Below, one piece after another: positions 26,508 to 35,272 of a stretch of DNA of 64,000 nt. The stretch is from assembly GCA_036704125.1 (NCBI GenBank), contig DATNQI010000096.1:62001-126000 (forward strand), written 5' to 3'. Each line of letters begins with the position of its first letter. Positions within the stretch are counted from its first letter, which is position 1. This DNA is from Pantanalinema sp. (GTDB taxonomy: Bacteria; Cyanobacteriota; Sericytochromatia; S15B-MN24; UBA4093). The position numbers and the translations under genes were made by a program. The notes under the pieces were generated by a model that saw nothing but the letters and a program-made list of their open reading frames with translations, searched no databases and was not told where the DNA came from.

Positions 26508-27407
26508 ATGCATGCCGCCCCGCTTCTCGCGATCGTCCTGAACCCCGTCTCCGGCCCCACGCGCACCCGCGGGGCCGAATGGGAGTGGCTGGAGGGGCTG
26601 GCAAGAGAGAGCGGCTGGGAGCCCCGCCTGTTCATGAGTGAGGGCGAGGGCCACATCGAGGCCCTCGTGCGCGAGGCGATCGCCCTGGGGGCGCGCCGCG
26701 TCGTGGTGGCGGGCGGCGACGGCTCGATCAACGAGGCCCTCCAGGGCCTGGCCAACACCGACGTCGAGCTCGGGATCATCCCGGCCGGCACCAGCAACAT
26801 CCTCGCCAACGAGCTCTCGCTGCCCGCGGACTTTCAGGCGGCCGCCCGGGTCGCCTTCCACGGCGCCGCGCTGGCCATCGACGTGGGGCGCGCAAATGGG
26901 CGCTACTTCGCCTTGATGGTGGGCATCGGCTACGACGCGGTGACCGTCATCTCCATGTGGCCCCAGCTCAAGCGCCTGGCGGGTCAGATGGCCTACACCC
27001 TCGCGGGGATCCAGGCTTTCGTCAGCCACCGCGCCACCCGGATGACCATCCGGATCGACGGGGGCAAGCGCCTGCGCCGCCTGGTCTACATGCTGGTGGT
27101 GGCCAATACCCGCCTGTACGGGCGATCCAACGCCTCGGTCGCCGAGCATGCGGATGTGCGCGACGGCTACTTCGACCTCTGCGTGTTCCGCACCCGGTCC
27201 TGGTACCACGTGATCTTCGGCCTCATCCGGGTGCTCTTGCGGGTACCCACCCGCTTCTCCCGCATCGAGACGCACCCCTGCCGCCAGATCGAGATCCGCT
27301 CGGCGCGGCCCGTGCCCTACCAGCTCGACGGAGACCTGCGCGGCGTCTTGCCCTTGACGGTCGAGATGTGCCCTCGGGCCCTCAAGGTCGTCATGGCGGA
27401 TTCTTGA
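26508..27407 (+). CDS. Diacylglycerol/lipid kinase, YegS/BmrU type
   Basis: Soluble or membrane-peripheral kinase that phosphorylates diacylglycerol or a related lipid with ATP. The 299 aa carry the DAGK catalytic motifs: LAIVLNPVSGPTR at the N-terminus, the nucleotide-binding VVAGGDGSINEALQGL and LGIIPAGTSNILANEL, and a C-terminal beta-rich domain ending near QLDGDLRGVLP. The ATG is chosen because it lies 7 nt from a -10 box and no ribosome site exists, suggesting a leaderless message. It is divergent from trpE. The exact lipid substrate cannot be told. Confidence 0.88.
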   Translation: MHAAPLLAIVLNPVSGPTRTRGAEWEWLEGLARESGWEPRLFMSEGEGHIEALVREAIALGARRVVVAGGDGSINEALQGLANTDVELGIIPAGTSNILANELSLPADFQAAARVAFHGAALAIDVGRANGRYFALMVGIGYDAVTVISMWPQLKRLAGQMAYTLAGIQAFVSHRATRMTIRIDGGKRLRRLVYMLVVANTRLYGRSNASVAEHADVRDGYFDLCVFRTRSWYHVIFGLIRVLLRVPTRFSRIETHPCRQIEIRSARPVPYQLDGDLRGVLPLTVEMCPRALKVVMADS

Positions 27408-27448
27408 ATCGTTTCAAACCTTAGCGGCGGCTTACCCTCGCTCGGTGT

Positions 27449-27454
27449 TATCAT
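27449..27454 (+). promoter_or_regulatory. Extended -10 promoter of the nucleoside kinase gene
   Basis: TGTTATCAT, an extended -10 element, about 47 nt upstream of the chosen start. No good -35 box was seen. Confidence 0.5.
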
Positions 27455-27500
27455 GGGAGCCGTCCGTCCCATGCCGTCATTCGCTTCGAGAGGGTCCCCC

Positions 27501-28181
27501 ATGCAGGTCGAATCCAAGCCCAAGGTCATCGTGATCGCGGGGAACATCGGCTGCGGCAAGTCCTCGCTGTCCAAGTGGCTCGCCGACAAGCTCAACTACG
27601 TGCCGTGGTACGAGTCGGTCGACGACAACCCCTACCTCGACGACTTCTACGGCGACATGCGGCAGTGGAGCTTCCACCTGCAGGTCTACTTCCTCTCGAC
27701 CCGCATCGAGACTTACCGCCGCGTGGTCACCAGCGGCCGGCCGGCGATCCTGGATCGCTCGATCTTCGAGGATGCCGCGATCTTCGCGAAGAACGCCTTC
27801 CAGACGGGCCTGATGAACGACCGGGACTTCAACACCTACCTGCGGATCTACGACGGCATCATCCCGTCGTGCCCCCCGCCCGACCTGCTGATCTACCTCC
27901 AGGCCTCGGTGCCGACGCTGCTGCGCCGGATCGCCAAGCGTGGCCGGGACTACGAGGCCAGCATCCCGAGGGAGTACCTGGAGCAGCTCAACGTGCTGTA
28001 CGAGGACTGGATTCAGGCGTTCGACCTCTGCCCCAAGCTGATCCTGCCCGCCGACGACCTGGACTTCGTGAACTCCTACCACGACTTCGGCTACATCCTC
28101 GACATGATCGAGGCCATGCGGGTCGCGCCCGAGCAGCCCCTGCTGCCGGGGCTCGGCCTGCGTGGTGCGGTCCCGGTCTAA
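27501..28181 (+). CDS. Deoxynucleoside kinase (dGK/dCK family)
   Basis: Salvage kinase that phosphorylates a deoxynucleoside with ATP. The 226-aa protein has the P-loop GNIGCGKSS (residues 14-22), the substrate region LDRSIFEDAAIF with the catalytic acidic/Arg pair, and the lid RRIAKRGRDYE. These fit the deoxyguanosine/deoxyadenosine kinase group found in Bacilli. The ATG at MQVESKPK is preferred: AGAGGG lies 7-8 nt upstream, and the upstream in-frame ATGs fall in or next to the promoter. A very strong 26-bp hairpin follows. Whether it prefers dA, dG or dC is open. Confidence 0.85.
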   Translation: MQVESKPKVIVIAGNIGCGKSSLSKWLADKLNYVPWYESVDDNPYLDDFYGDMRQWSFHLQVYFLSTRIETYRRVVTSGRPAILDRSIFEDAAIFAKNAFQTGLMNDRDFNTYLRIYDGIIPSCPPPDLLIYLQASVPTLLRRIAKRGRDYEASIPREYLEQLNVLYEDWIQAFDLCPKLILPADDLDFVNSYHDFGYILDMIEAMRVAPEQPLLPGLGLRGAVPV

Positions 28182-28188
28182 ACGGAAC

Positions 28189-28244
28189 ACGGGTTCAAGC
28201 AGAAGGGACGGCGGCTTACCGCCGTCCCTTCTGCTTGAACCCGT
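28189..28244 (+). terminator. Perfect 26-bp hairpin after the nucleoside kinase gene
   Basis: Two 26-nt arms, perfectly complementary, enclose the loop CTTA, starting 7 nt after the stop. The left arm begins ACGGGTTCAAGC. It has no T run. It lies between convergent genes and could act in both directions. Confidence 0.75.
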
Positions 28245-28250
28245 CGACAG

Positions 28251-28284
28251 CGAAGCGCGCCAGGCAATTGCCTGGCGCGCTTCG
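28251..28284. repeat. Perfect 34-nt palindrome with no loop
   Basis: CGAAGCGCGCCAGGCAA is followed immediately by its exact reverse complement. It starts 6 nt after the previous hairpin and ends 15 nt before the stop of the 40-aa minus-strand gene. It probably terminates the minus-strand transcript; a protein-binding or mobile-repeat origin is possible. Confidence 0.7.
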
Positions 28285-28299
28285 AGAGTGATTGGCCGG

Positions 28300-28422
28300 T
28301 TAGGGGGCGTAGCTCATGACGATGGCGATGATCGTCGAGAGCGCGACGGTCCCGAGCACGACGAGCCAGATGTCGCGGTTGACGTTGGGCTCGGGGCTGA
28401 AGGGCGTGTCGGGCCGGGTCAT
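28300..28422 (-). CDS. 40-aa single-pass membrane protein
   Basis: Not recognised. The product begins MTRPDTPFSPEPNVNRD and then has one membrane segment (IWLVVLGTVALSTIIAIVMS), an N-in or N-out tail-anchored layout. Its ATG shares one base with the TAA of the 64-aa gene before it (TAATG), so the two are co-translated. The palindrome pair follows. Small paired genes of this kind often encode membrane-peptide partners, but no function can be assigned. Confidence 0.65.
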   Translation of the reverse strand: MTRPDTPFSPEPNVNRDIWLVVLGTVALSTIIAIVMSYAP

Positions 28423-28616
28423 TAAGCCTTGACCTTGGGAGCCCGGGGGCGGCGGTAGCGAGTGTCGGTCATCCCGTGGAGCTCGCCGGCACCGAAGAGG
28501 GCGTAGTCGGGGCGATAGGCCTCCGAGGAAACGGCCGCGTTGGGGTTGCTGGCCTGCCACATGGCGATAGCCTTGTTGACGGTGAGGCCGGTGGGCAGCG
28601 TAGCGGTAGTTTCCAT
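28422..28616 (-). CDS. 64-aa protein of unknown function
   Basis: Not recognised. A soluble 64-aa protein (starts METTATLPTGLTVNKA, ends RRPRAPKVKA) with a basic tail and no membrane segment. The ATG has GGAGGATC 8 nt upstream, a strong ribosome site. It is first in a two-gene unit with the 40-aa membrane protein, behind an extended -10 promoter and a leader of about 64 nt. The strong site and own promoter argue that it is a real gene. Confidence 0.65.
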   Translation of the reverse strand: METTATLPTGLTVNKAIAMWQASNPNAAVSSEAYRPDYALFGAGELHGMTDTRYRRPRAPKVKA

Positions 28617-28686
28617 CTGTAGATCCTCCAGTCAAGGGGAGCGACGACGACTAAACCAAGGCCCAGAGAATGACTCTGTTAAATCC

Positions 28687-28692
28687 ATATTA
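28687..28692 (-). promoter_or_regulatory. Extended -10 promoter of the small gene pair
   Basis: Minus-strand TGCTAATAT with a TG-n extension. A weak TGTACG sits 16 nt upstream as a possible -35. Confidence 0.55.
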
Positions 28693-28758
28693 GCACGATT
28701 TTGGGATTCGTACAGGGGGTCGTTAACTCTTTTTTTGAGCGCCTGGCGCTGCGGCACC

Positions 28759-29382
28759 TCAGATGATCCCGTACTGCTGGCAAAGGATGACCGCCTGGGT
28801 CCGGTTGGAGACCTTGAGCTTCTCGTAGATTCGCGTCAGGTGGTTCTTCACCGTCTTCTCGCTCAGGACGAGGCGCTCGGCGATCTCGCGGTTGTCGATG
28901 CCTTGGGCGAGCAGGGCGATGATCTCGACCTCGCGACAGCTCAGGGGCTCGACGTGCGAGGGCACCGACAGCGGCCCGGTCTGGCGCGGGTGAGCCCTGG
29001 AACGCTTGTGGGCGAAGGCCCTGTCGATGGCTTCGTTCAGGTTGCCAAGGTCACGCAGGGGCTTCTGGAGGAAGTCGAAAGCCCGGCCTTCGCGCAGGGC
29101 CTCGATGGCGTCCTGCATGGTGCCGCGTCCCGTCAGGAAGATGACCTCGAGGGTCGGATCGTGGGACTTGAGAAGCCCCAGCAACTCGAGGCCGTTGACC
29201 CCCGGCAATTGAAGATCGGTCACCGCCACGTCGACGCGCACGCGGCGAATCAGATCCAGCGCGCGCCCGGCGTCGGGGGCTATCTCGGTGCGGTAGCCGC
29301 TGTACCGGAGCCACTCGGCGAGGGTTTCGAGCAACTCTTCCTGATCGTCGATCAGCAGGATGCAGGGCATGGTTTCGGGCAT
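28759..29382 (-). CDS. NarL/FixJ-type response regulator
   Basis: A 207-aa two-component regulator. Receiver domain: ILLIDDQEEL, phospho-acceptor Asp56 in TDLQLPG, and the switch FLTGRGT and QKP. The C-terminal LuxR-type DNA-binding domain holds LSCREVEIIALLAQG and SEKTVKNHLTRIYEKL. The start is uncertain, as no ribosome site precedes any candidate. I use the ATG of MPETMPC; the ATG four codons later, or others 13 and 39 codons earlier, are possible. It is divergent from the histidine kinase at 29620, its likely partner. Confidence 0.9.
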   Translation of the reverse strand: MPETMPCILLIDDQEELLETLAEWLRYSGYRTEIAPDAGRALDLIRRVRVDVAVTDLQLPGVNGLELLGLLKSHDPTLEVIFLTGRGTMQDAIEALREGRAFDFLQKPLRDLGNLNEAIDRAFAHKRSRAHPRQTGPLSVPSHVEPLSCREVEIIALLAQGIDNREIAERLVLSEKTVKNHLTRIYEKLKVSNRTQAVILCQQYGII

Positions 29383-29560
29383 TGGGGAACGCAACTGCTC
29401 GCTTCCGTGCAAAACACGCATTGAAGGGGCGAAACAAATGTTAATGAGTCGGTCGATGGCATTAAAAGGAGCAATATTGGGAAATATAAACCGGATCATA
29501 CCACTTGCGATCCCTTATGGCGCGAACGGGGCTGTATTCTTGAGTAAGTCTTCGATGAGG

Positions 29561-29588
29561 TTGTGTTCATATCCGCAGTCGATAGTAT
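29561..29588 (+). promoter_or_regulatory. Possible promoter of the histidine kinase gene
   Basis: TTGTGT, a 16-nt spacer and TAGTAT. A start point near 29595 would exclude the upstream GTG at 29563 and leave TTG 29596 (nearly leaderless) or ATG 29620 as start. Confidence 0.45.
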
Positions 29589-29619
29589 TGGTCGCTTGCC
29601 AGTCGGGAATTCGCCGCTG

Positions 29620-31668
29620 ATGGCCGTTGCCTTCGAAGCCAGCCAGGATGAGCGTCCAGGGGTGAGCTGTGGCCTGCCCCCGCAGGAGCAGCGGCAGAAC
29701 CTCGCGCGCGTCGCGCGCACCGTGTCGCGCCTTCTTGGGGGGGGCTGGGCCTACTTCTGCGTCGGGGATCCCGCGTCCCCTTGCGTCATCGCGGGCGACG
29801 GCGCGGGCGAGGCGAGTCTCGCTGCGCTCTTCGACTTCTTGACCATCGCTGCGCAGCAGGATGCGCCGCTGCTGGTGCCAGATGCCGTGGCCGACCCCCG
29901 GTTCCAGCGTTCCGAGGCGGTCGCGGCGCTCGGTGTGCGCATGGTCGTGGCTTATCCCCTTCTCGACGACGACGGTGGCCGGATCGGCTTTCTGTGCGCC
30001 CTGGCTCAAGAACCTCGATCGTTCTCGAACGGCGATCGCGAGGCCCTGGACGACCTGGTGGGCCTTGCGATCCTGGCCTTGCGCAAGTGGCGCAAAGAAA
30101 GGCTCCTCGCTCGCGCCGAGCAGGCGCTGAGGTCCTTCCAGCAGGGCCTGGCCTCCGACCAGAAGGGCGATCACCTCGGGATGCAGGCAGCGTTCATGGC
30201 CCAGACTCTCGCGCTGGACGGGGTGGTGATCGCGGAGTTCGCCGACAAGGGGCGCACGCGCATGAGGACGGTCTCGCGCTACTGGCGCGGCGCGTTCCTG
30301 CCCGAGCTGGAGTTCGCGGTGGCGGGCACCCCGGTCGAGACCTTCTGCTCAAAGGGTCAGCGCACCTGGCGCCAGGGGCTGCCCTCGCTCTTCCCCGGGG
30401 CCCGGCCCCTCCTGGACGGGGTGGAGGGGTGTATTCTCATCCCGCTGCGGGACGCGAGCGCGGAGGTGTACGGGGTCATGATGGTCTTTGGGGCGTCCCC
30501 GTTCGAGGACACCCCGCTGATAGAAGCTCTGCTGCCGGTGGTCGCCGCCGGAGTCGAGGCGCGCTACAAGGCCCGGCGCGCCGAGCACGAGCTTCGAATG
30601 CGCGAGGCCGAGATCCGGGCCATGTACGACCACACCACGGACCTGATCTTCATCCTGGACCGCGATTTTCGCTACATCAACGTCAATCCTGCCTACGCCG
30701 CGGCGCTTGGCCAGCCGATCGAGGCGATTCTGGGGCAACGCTCGGGGTACTCCCTGCCGCCGCATGCCATGGATCGCGCCATCGAAACCAATGCGTGGAT
30801 CCTGGAGACAGGGCAGCCGGTGGTGTATGACATCGTGATGGAATGCGCGCTGGGCATGCGGAGTTTCTCGGTCCTCAAGTTCCCGTACCGGGACCAGGAG
30901 GGCGCGATCGCCGGGGTGAGCGGCATCGCCCGGGACATCAGCGACCGCAAGGCGCTGGAGCGTCAGAAGAGCGCGTTCGTGACGGCCCTGAGTCACGAGA
31001 TTCGAACGCCGCTCTTCGCCATCCAGAACGCGCTTCACCTGCTCTCGGCGGGGTGCTGCGAGCCGGGCTCGCAGAAGGGCCGGCGCATGCTGAGCATCGC
31101 CGAGCGCAACGCCGAGCGCCTCGTGCGCCTGGCGCACGACGTGCTCCTGCTGGAAGGCCTGGAGGCGGGCGCGATTCCCTTCGTGGCCGAGGAGTGCGAC
31201 GCCGTGGCCCTCATGGAAGAAGCCGCCGCCTACCTCGAGGGGCTCGCCGAGCAAGCAGGGCTCTCCTTCTCGATCACGGCGCCCCCGTTGCGCTTCGAGG
31301 CCTCTGCCGAGCGGATCATGCAGGTGCTCGTCAACCTGCTGAGCAATGCCATCAAGTTCTCGCCGGCAGGCGCGCAGGTGAGCCTGGAGGCCACCGAGGA
31401 CGGCGAGGAGATCCGCTTCGCCGTCCGGGATCGAGGGCGCGGCATTCCCGGCGAGGACCTCTACCGCGTGTTCGATCCCTTCCACCAGGTCCAGACCGAC
31501 GATGGCGGGCATGGGGGGATCGGGATGGGGCTGCCCATCAGCCGCGAGATCGTGCTGGCCCACGGCGGGCGGATCTGGGTCGAGAGCGAGCTGGGCAGGG
31601 GCAGCGCCTTCTACGTGGCCCTGCCGTTCAGGACGCGCTTGCGGCTCAAGGAGACCCGGCCGCGCTGA
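29620..31668 (+). CDS. GAF-GAF-PAS sensor histidine kinase
   Basis: A soluble 682-aa kinase with no membrane segment. Two GAF-like regions fill about residues 20-320, then a PAS domain (about 325-445, [16 protein letters not shown]). HisKA has His459 in [16 protein letters not shown]. The ATPase domain has [11 protein letters not shown] (Asn576), [11 protein letters not shown] and [13 protein letters not shown]. It should phosphorylate the divergent NarL-type regulator. The start is uncertain: GTG 29563 and TTG 29596 are also in frame, but the promoter favours a later start. Its last 58 nt overlap the end of tex on the other strand. Confidence 0.88.
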   Translation: MAVAFEASQDERPGVSCGLPPQEQRQNLARVARTVSRLLGGGWAYFCVGDPASPCVIAGDGAGEASLAALFDFLTIAAQQDAPLLVPDAVADPRFQRSEAVAALGVRMVVAYPLLDDDGGRIGFLCALAQEPRSFSNGDREALDDLVGLAILALRKWRKERLLARAEQALRSFQQGLASDQKGDHLGMQAAFMAQTLALDGVVIAEFADKGRTRMRTVSRYWRGAFLPELEFAVAGTPVETFCSKGQRTWRQGLPSLFPGARPLLDGVEGCILIPLRDASAEVYGVMMVFGASPFEDTPLIEALLPVVAAGVEARYKARRAEHELRMREAEIRAMYDHTTDLIFILDRDFRYINVNPAYAAALGQPIEAILGQRSGYSLPPHAMDRAIETNAWILETGQPVVYDIVMECALGMRSFSVLKFPYRDQEGAIAGVSGIARDISDRKALERQKSAFVTALSHEIRTPLFAIQNALHLLSAGCCEPGSQKGRRMLSIAERNAERLVRLAHDVLLLEGLEAGAIPFVAEECDAVALMEEAAAYLEGLAEQAGLSFSITAPPLRFEASAERIMQVLVNLLSNAIKFSPAGAQVSLEATEDGEEIRFAVRDRGRGIPGEDLYRVFDPFHQVQTDDGGHGGIGMGLPISREIVLAHGGRIWVESELGRGSAFYVALPFRTRLRLKETRPR

Positions 31669-33788
31669 CGGTCCACCTCGAGCACCTCGACCTCGACCAC
31701 GTCACCGACGCCGACGACCTCGAGGGGGTTGCGCACGAAGCGATCCGAGAGTTCCGAGACGTGCACCAGCCCGTCGTTCTTGACGCCGATGTCCACGAAG
31801 GCCCCGAAGTCCACCACGTTGCGCACCGTGCCCATCAGGCGCATGCCGGGCTGGAGGTCCTCCACCTTCAGCACGTCCTGGCGCAGGTGAGGCGGGGCAA
31901 GGTCCTCGCGCGGGTCGCGGCCGGGCTTCTCGAGATTGGCCAGGATGTCGCGCAGGGTGGGCTCGCCGACTCCCAGCGCGCTGGCCAGGCGCGGGGCGTC
32001 GGCCCGCACCCCCTGGATCAGGGGGGCCAGCGCCTTGTCGCTGGCCGAGAGGCCGAGCCGCTCGAGCAGCTGCCGGGTCGCCGCGTAGGACTCGGGGTGG
32101 ATGGCGGTGTTGTCGAGGGGCTCGGCCCCGCCCGGGATCCTCAGGAAGCCCGCGCACTGCTCGAAGGTGCGATCGCCGAGGCCCTTGACCTTCTTGAGGT
32201 CCGCCCGGCGGCGAAAAGCGCCGGTGGTCTGCCGCTGCTTGACGATGGCGGCGGCGACCTTCTTGTTGAGGCCCGCCACGTGGGTCAAGAGGGCCGCCGA
32301 GGCGGTGTTGAGGTCGACGCCGACGTGGTTGACCGCGTCCTCGACCACCCCTGAAAGCGCGGAGCCGAGCGCCTTCTGGTCCAGGTCGTGCTGGTAGAGC
32401 CCCACCCCGATGGCCTGAGGGTCGATCTTGACCAGCTCGGCGAGCGGGTCCTGCAGGCGCCTGGCGATGGAGATGGTGCCGCGCTGGGTCGCGTCCAGCT
32501 CGGGGAACTCCTCGCGGGCCACCTCGGAGGCGGAATAGACGCTCGCGCCCGCCTCCGAGACCAGCAGGTAGCGCGCGTCGGTGCCCCTGATGGCCTCGGC
32601 CACCACCTGCTCGGTCTCCCGGCTGGCGGTGCCGTTGCCGATGGCCACGACGTTCACGCCGTGCCTCGACACCAGGGTGCGAAGGGTGGCGATCGCCTCT
32701 TGCCGCTGGCGCTGGGGCTCGTGGGGATAGATGGCGAAGCCCGGCATGAGCGGGGTGCCCGTGGGGTCCACGACCACCACCTTGCAGCCGGTGCGGTAGC
32801 CCGGGTCGATCCCGAGCACCACCCGGCCGCGCAGGGGCGGCTGGAGCAGGAGGGATTTGAGGTTGGCCGCGAACACGGTGATGGCGTGGGCCTGGGCCTT
32901 CTCGGTGAGCGCGGCGCGCAGGTCGCGCTCCAGGGCCGGAGCGAGCAGGCGCTTGTAGCCGTCCGCCAGGGCGGCCTCGACCTCGGCGCGCCATGCCTCG
33001 GCTCGCACGCCGAAGTGCTCGTGCAGAAAGCCCAGGATCCGCGCGTCGGGCAGCTCTACGTTGACCTTGAGGACGCCTTCGGCCTCGCCGCGATCGCATG
33101 CGAGCACGCGGTGCGGCTGTAATCGCGGCAGACTCTCGCTGAAGGCGTAGTACTGGGAGTACTTGCCTTGAGGGTCCTCGGCCTTGGGGGCCTTCTTGGC
33201 CGTGAGCAGGGCGTCCGCGAGCGCCACGCGCCGGGCGCGGCCCCGGATGTCCGCGTCCTCGGCGGCCTCCTCCGCGAGGATGTCCCGCGCGCCCGAGAGG
33301 GCGTCCTCGGGGCTTGCGACGTCCTTGTCGGGCGAAACGAAGCGGCGAGCCGCCGAGAGGGGCGGCTCGGCCCCGGGGCGCTTCATGAGGTCGGCAAGAG
33401 GGCCAAGGCCCCGCTCGCGCGCCATCATGGCCCGGGTCCTGCGCTTGGGGCGATAGGGCAGGTACAGGTCCTCGAGGGCCGTGAGCTTGTCGGCCGCCTC
33501 GACCTTGCTTCGCAGCGCGTCGCTCAGCACCCCCTGCTCCGAGAGCGAGGCGATGATCGCCGCGCGCCGCTCCTCGAGGGCGCGACGCCGGGCGAGGGCC
33601 TCCTGCAGGGAGCGCAGCTGGGTCTCGTCGAGGCCGCCGGTCGCCTCCTTGCGGTAGCGCGCGAGGAACGGGATGGTGTTGCCCTCGTCCATAAGGGCGA
33701 TCGTCCTCTCGGTCTGGCCGGGCGGGATCGAAAGCTCCGCGGCGATGGCTCGGCTGAGTGCGGCGTCGTGTTCGATGTGCTTGGTCAT
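31611..33788 (-). CDS. tex: Tex family transcription accessory protein
   Basis: A 725-aa nucleic-acid-binding protein; the family is conserved and essential in some bacteria, and acts in transcription and tolerance to toxins. Domain order: helical N-terminal repeats (TIPFLARYRKEATGGLDETQL), a YqgF-type RNase H fold (VLGIDPGYRTGCKVVVVD), helix-hairpin-helix repeats (AGLNKKVAAAIV, LKKVKGLGDRTFEQ) and a C-terminal S1 domain (GTVRNVVDFGAFVDIGV). The chosen ATG starts MTKHIEHD, with a weak AGAGGC upstream. The start is 23 nt after rtcB, so the two may be co-transcribed. It overlaps the histidine kinase tail to tail. Confidence 0.93.
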   Translation of the reverse strand: MTKHIEHDAALSRAIAAELSIPPGQTERTIALMDEGNTIPFLARYRKEATGGLDETQLRSLQEALARRRALEERRAAIIASLSEQGVLSDALRSKVEAADKLTALEDLYLPYRPKRRTRAMMARERGLGPLADLMKRPGAEPPLSAARRFVSPDKDVASPEDALSGARDILAEEAAEDADIRGRARRVALADALLTAKKAPKAEDPQGKYSQYYAFSESLPRLQPHRVLACDRGEAEGVLKVNVELPDARILGFLHEHFGVRAEAWRAEVEAALADGYKRLLAPALERDLRAALTEKAQAHAITVFAANLKSLLLQPPLRGRVVLGIDPGYRTGCKVVVVDPTGTPLMPGFAIYPHEPQRQRQEAIATLRTLVSRHGVNVVAIGNGTASRETEQVVAEAIRGTDARYLLVSEAGASVYSASEVAREEFPELDATQRGTISIARRLQDPLAELVKIDPQAIGVGLYQHDLDQKALGSALSGVVEDAVNHVGVDLNTASAALLTHVAGLNKKVAAAIVKQRQTTGAFRRRADLKKVKGLGDRTFEQCAGFLRIPGGAEPLDNTAIHPESYAATRQLLERLGLSASDKALAPLIQGVRADAPRLASALGVGEPTLRDILANLEKPGRDPREDLAPPHLRQDVLKVEDLQPGMRLMGTVRNVVDFGAFVDIGVKNDGLVHVSELSDRFVRNPLEVVGVGDVVEVEVLEVDRQRGRVSLSRKRVLNGRAT

Positions 33789-33811
33789 GCCTCTAGCATG
33801 CCACAGGATGC

Positions 33812-35272
33812 TCAGCCTTTCACCACCCCCATGGGGCGCAGGCGCGCGACGCGCTTGGCGAGGCCTGCCCCCTCCACCACCCGCACGACCTCGCTCACGT
33901 CCTTGTAGACGTCGGGGGCCTCCTCGGTGATGCCCGAGCGCGACGCCGCCCGGGCGATCACGCCGCGGGCCGCCAGGTCGGCCTCGACCTGGTAGAAGTT
34001 CTGCCGGCTGCGCGCGGCCGTGCGGCTCATGACCCGGCCCGCGCCGTGGCAGCAGCTGCCGAAGCTGCGATCCATCGAACCCGAAAGCCCCGCCAGGACG
34101 TAGGAGTGGCGCCCCATGTCCCCCGGGATGAAGACGGGCTGGCCAACCGCGAGGTGGGCCCCGGTCAGGGCGGGGTGCCCGGGGGGGAAGGCACGGGTCG
34201 CCCCCTTGCGGTGCACCAGCACCCGTCGCTCCGCCCCCTCGATCCGGTGGGTCTCCAGCTTGGCGATGTTGTGGGCCACGTCGTAGACCTGATCGAGCCG
34301 CGCCTCGGGGAAGAGGCGCGAGAAGACCTCGCGGACGCGGTGGACGATCACCTGCCGGTTGGCCCAGGCGAAGTTGCAGGCGGCCGCCATGGCACCGAGG
34401 TAGGCCCTGCCCTCGGGCGAGGCGATGGGGGCGCACGCCAGCTGCCGGTCGACCAGCGAGATGCCCGCGCGCCGCATGGCGGGCCCCATCTTCCGGATGT
34501 GGTCCGTCGCGACCTGGTGCCCGAGCCCGCGCGAGCCGCAGTGGATCATCACGAGCACCTGATCCCGCCTGAGGCCGAACGCCTCGGCGGCCGCCTCGTC
34601 GAGCACCTCTTCGACCCACTGGAGCTCGAGGAAGTGGTTGCCTGCCCCGAGCGTCCCGAGCTGGCCCTTCCCCCGCTGCTTGGCCTGCTCGCTCACCTGG
34701 CCGGGCTCGGCCTGGGGCAGGTAGCCGCCCTCCTCGCAGTGAACGAGGTCCGCCGGGAGGGCGAGGCCTTGCGCGAGGGTCCAGCCCATTCCCTCGCGCA
34801 GGACCCTTTCGAGATCTGCCGGCGAGAGGTGCAGCTCGCCCTGCCTGCCCGCTCCCGAGGGGACCCGCTCGGCCAGCGAGCGGATCAGCGCCTCCAGGTG
34901 GGGCCGCACCTCCCTCTCGGACAGGGTGGTCGCGAGCAGGCGCACGCCGCAGTTGATGTCGAAGCCCACCCCGCCGGGCGAGACGACCCCCTCGTCGAGG
35001 TCCATGGCGGCGACCCCGCCGATGGGAAAGCCGTAGCCCTGGTGGATGTCCGGCATGGCCAGCGAGGCGACCTGGATGCCTGGAAGGGTCGCGACGTTGG
35101 CGCACTGCTCCAGCGACAGGTCGTCGTGCAGGCCGGCGAGCAGGGCATCGCTCGCGAACACCCTGGCCTCGACGCGCATGTCGGTGCGAAAGCGCTTCGG
35201 CAGCCGCCAGCAATAGGCATCGATGCGCTCCAGGGCGCTGGCTGCGCTAGATGTCGAAGTAGACCCGTCCAT
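33812..35272 (-). CDS. rtcB: RNA-splicing ligase RtcB
   Basis: GTP- and Mn2+-dependent RNA ligase that joins 2',3'-cyclic phosphate (or 3'-phosphate) to 5'-OH ends; in bacteria it repairs RNA damage. The 486 aa contain MPDIHQGYGFPIGG, the metal-binding Cys of GVGFDINCGVRLL, GAGNHFLE, HCGSRGLGHQ and the guanylate-accepting His in CCHGAGRVMSR. The ATG with GGAGG 5 nt upstream lies inside the last 26 nt of the archease gene. Archease is its activating partner, so the overlap suits matched production. Confidence 0.95.
   Translation of the reverse strand: MDGSTSTSSAASALERIDAYCWRLPKRFRTDMRVEARVFASDALLAGLHDDLSLEQCANVATLPGIQVASLAMPDIHQGYGFPIGGVAAMDLDEGVVSPGGVGFDINCGVRLLATTLSEREVRPHLEALIRSLAERVPSGAGRQGELHLSPADLERVLREGMGWTLAQGLALPADLVHCEEGGYLPQAEPGQVSEQAKQRGKGQLGTLGAGNHFLELQWVEEVLDEAAAEAFGLRRDQVLVMIHCGSRGLGHQVATDHIRKMGPAMRRAGISLVDRQLACAPIASPEGRAYLGAMAAACNFAWANRQVIVHRVREVFSRLFPEARLDQVYDVAHNIAKLETHRIEGAERRVLVHRKGATRAFPPGHPALTGAHLAVGQPVFIPGDMGRHSYVLAGLSGSMDRSFGSCCHGAGRVMSRTAARSRQNFYQVEADLAARGVIARAASRSGITEEAPDVYKDVSEVVRVVEGAGLAKRVARLRPMGVVKG

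Noticed and set aside
28730-28750. Terminator near the T-rich run TTTTTTT
   Set aside because: In the minus-strand sense of transcription the hairpin is followed by A residues, not T.
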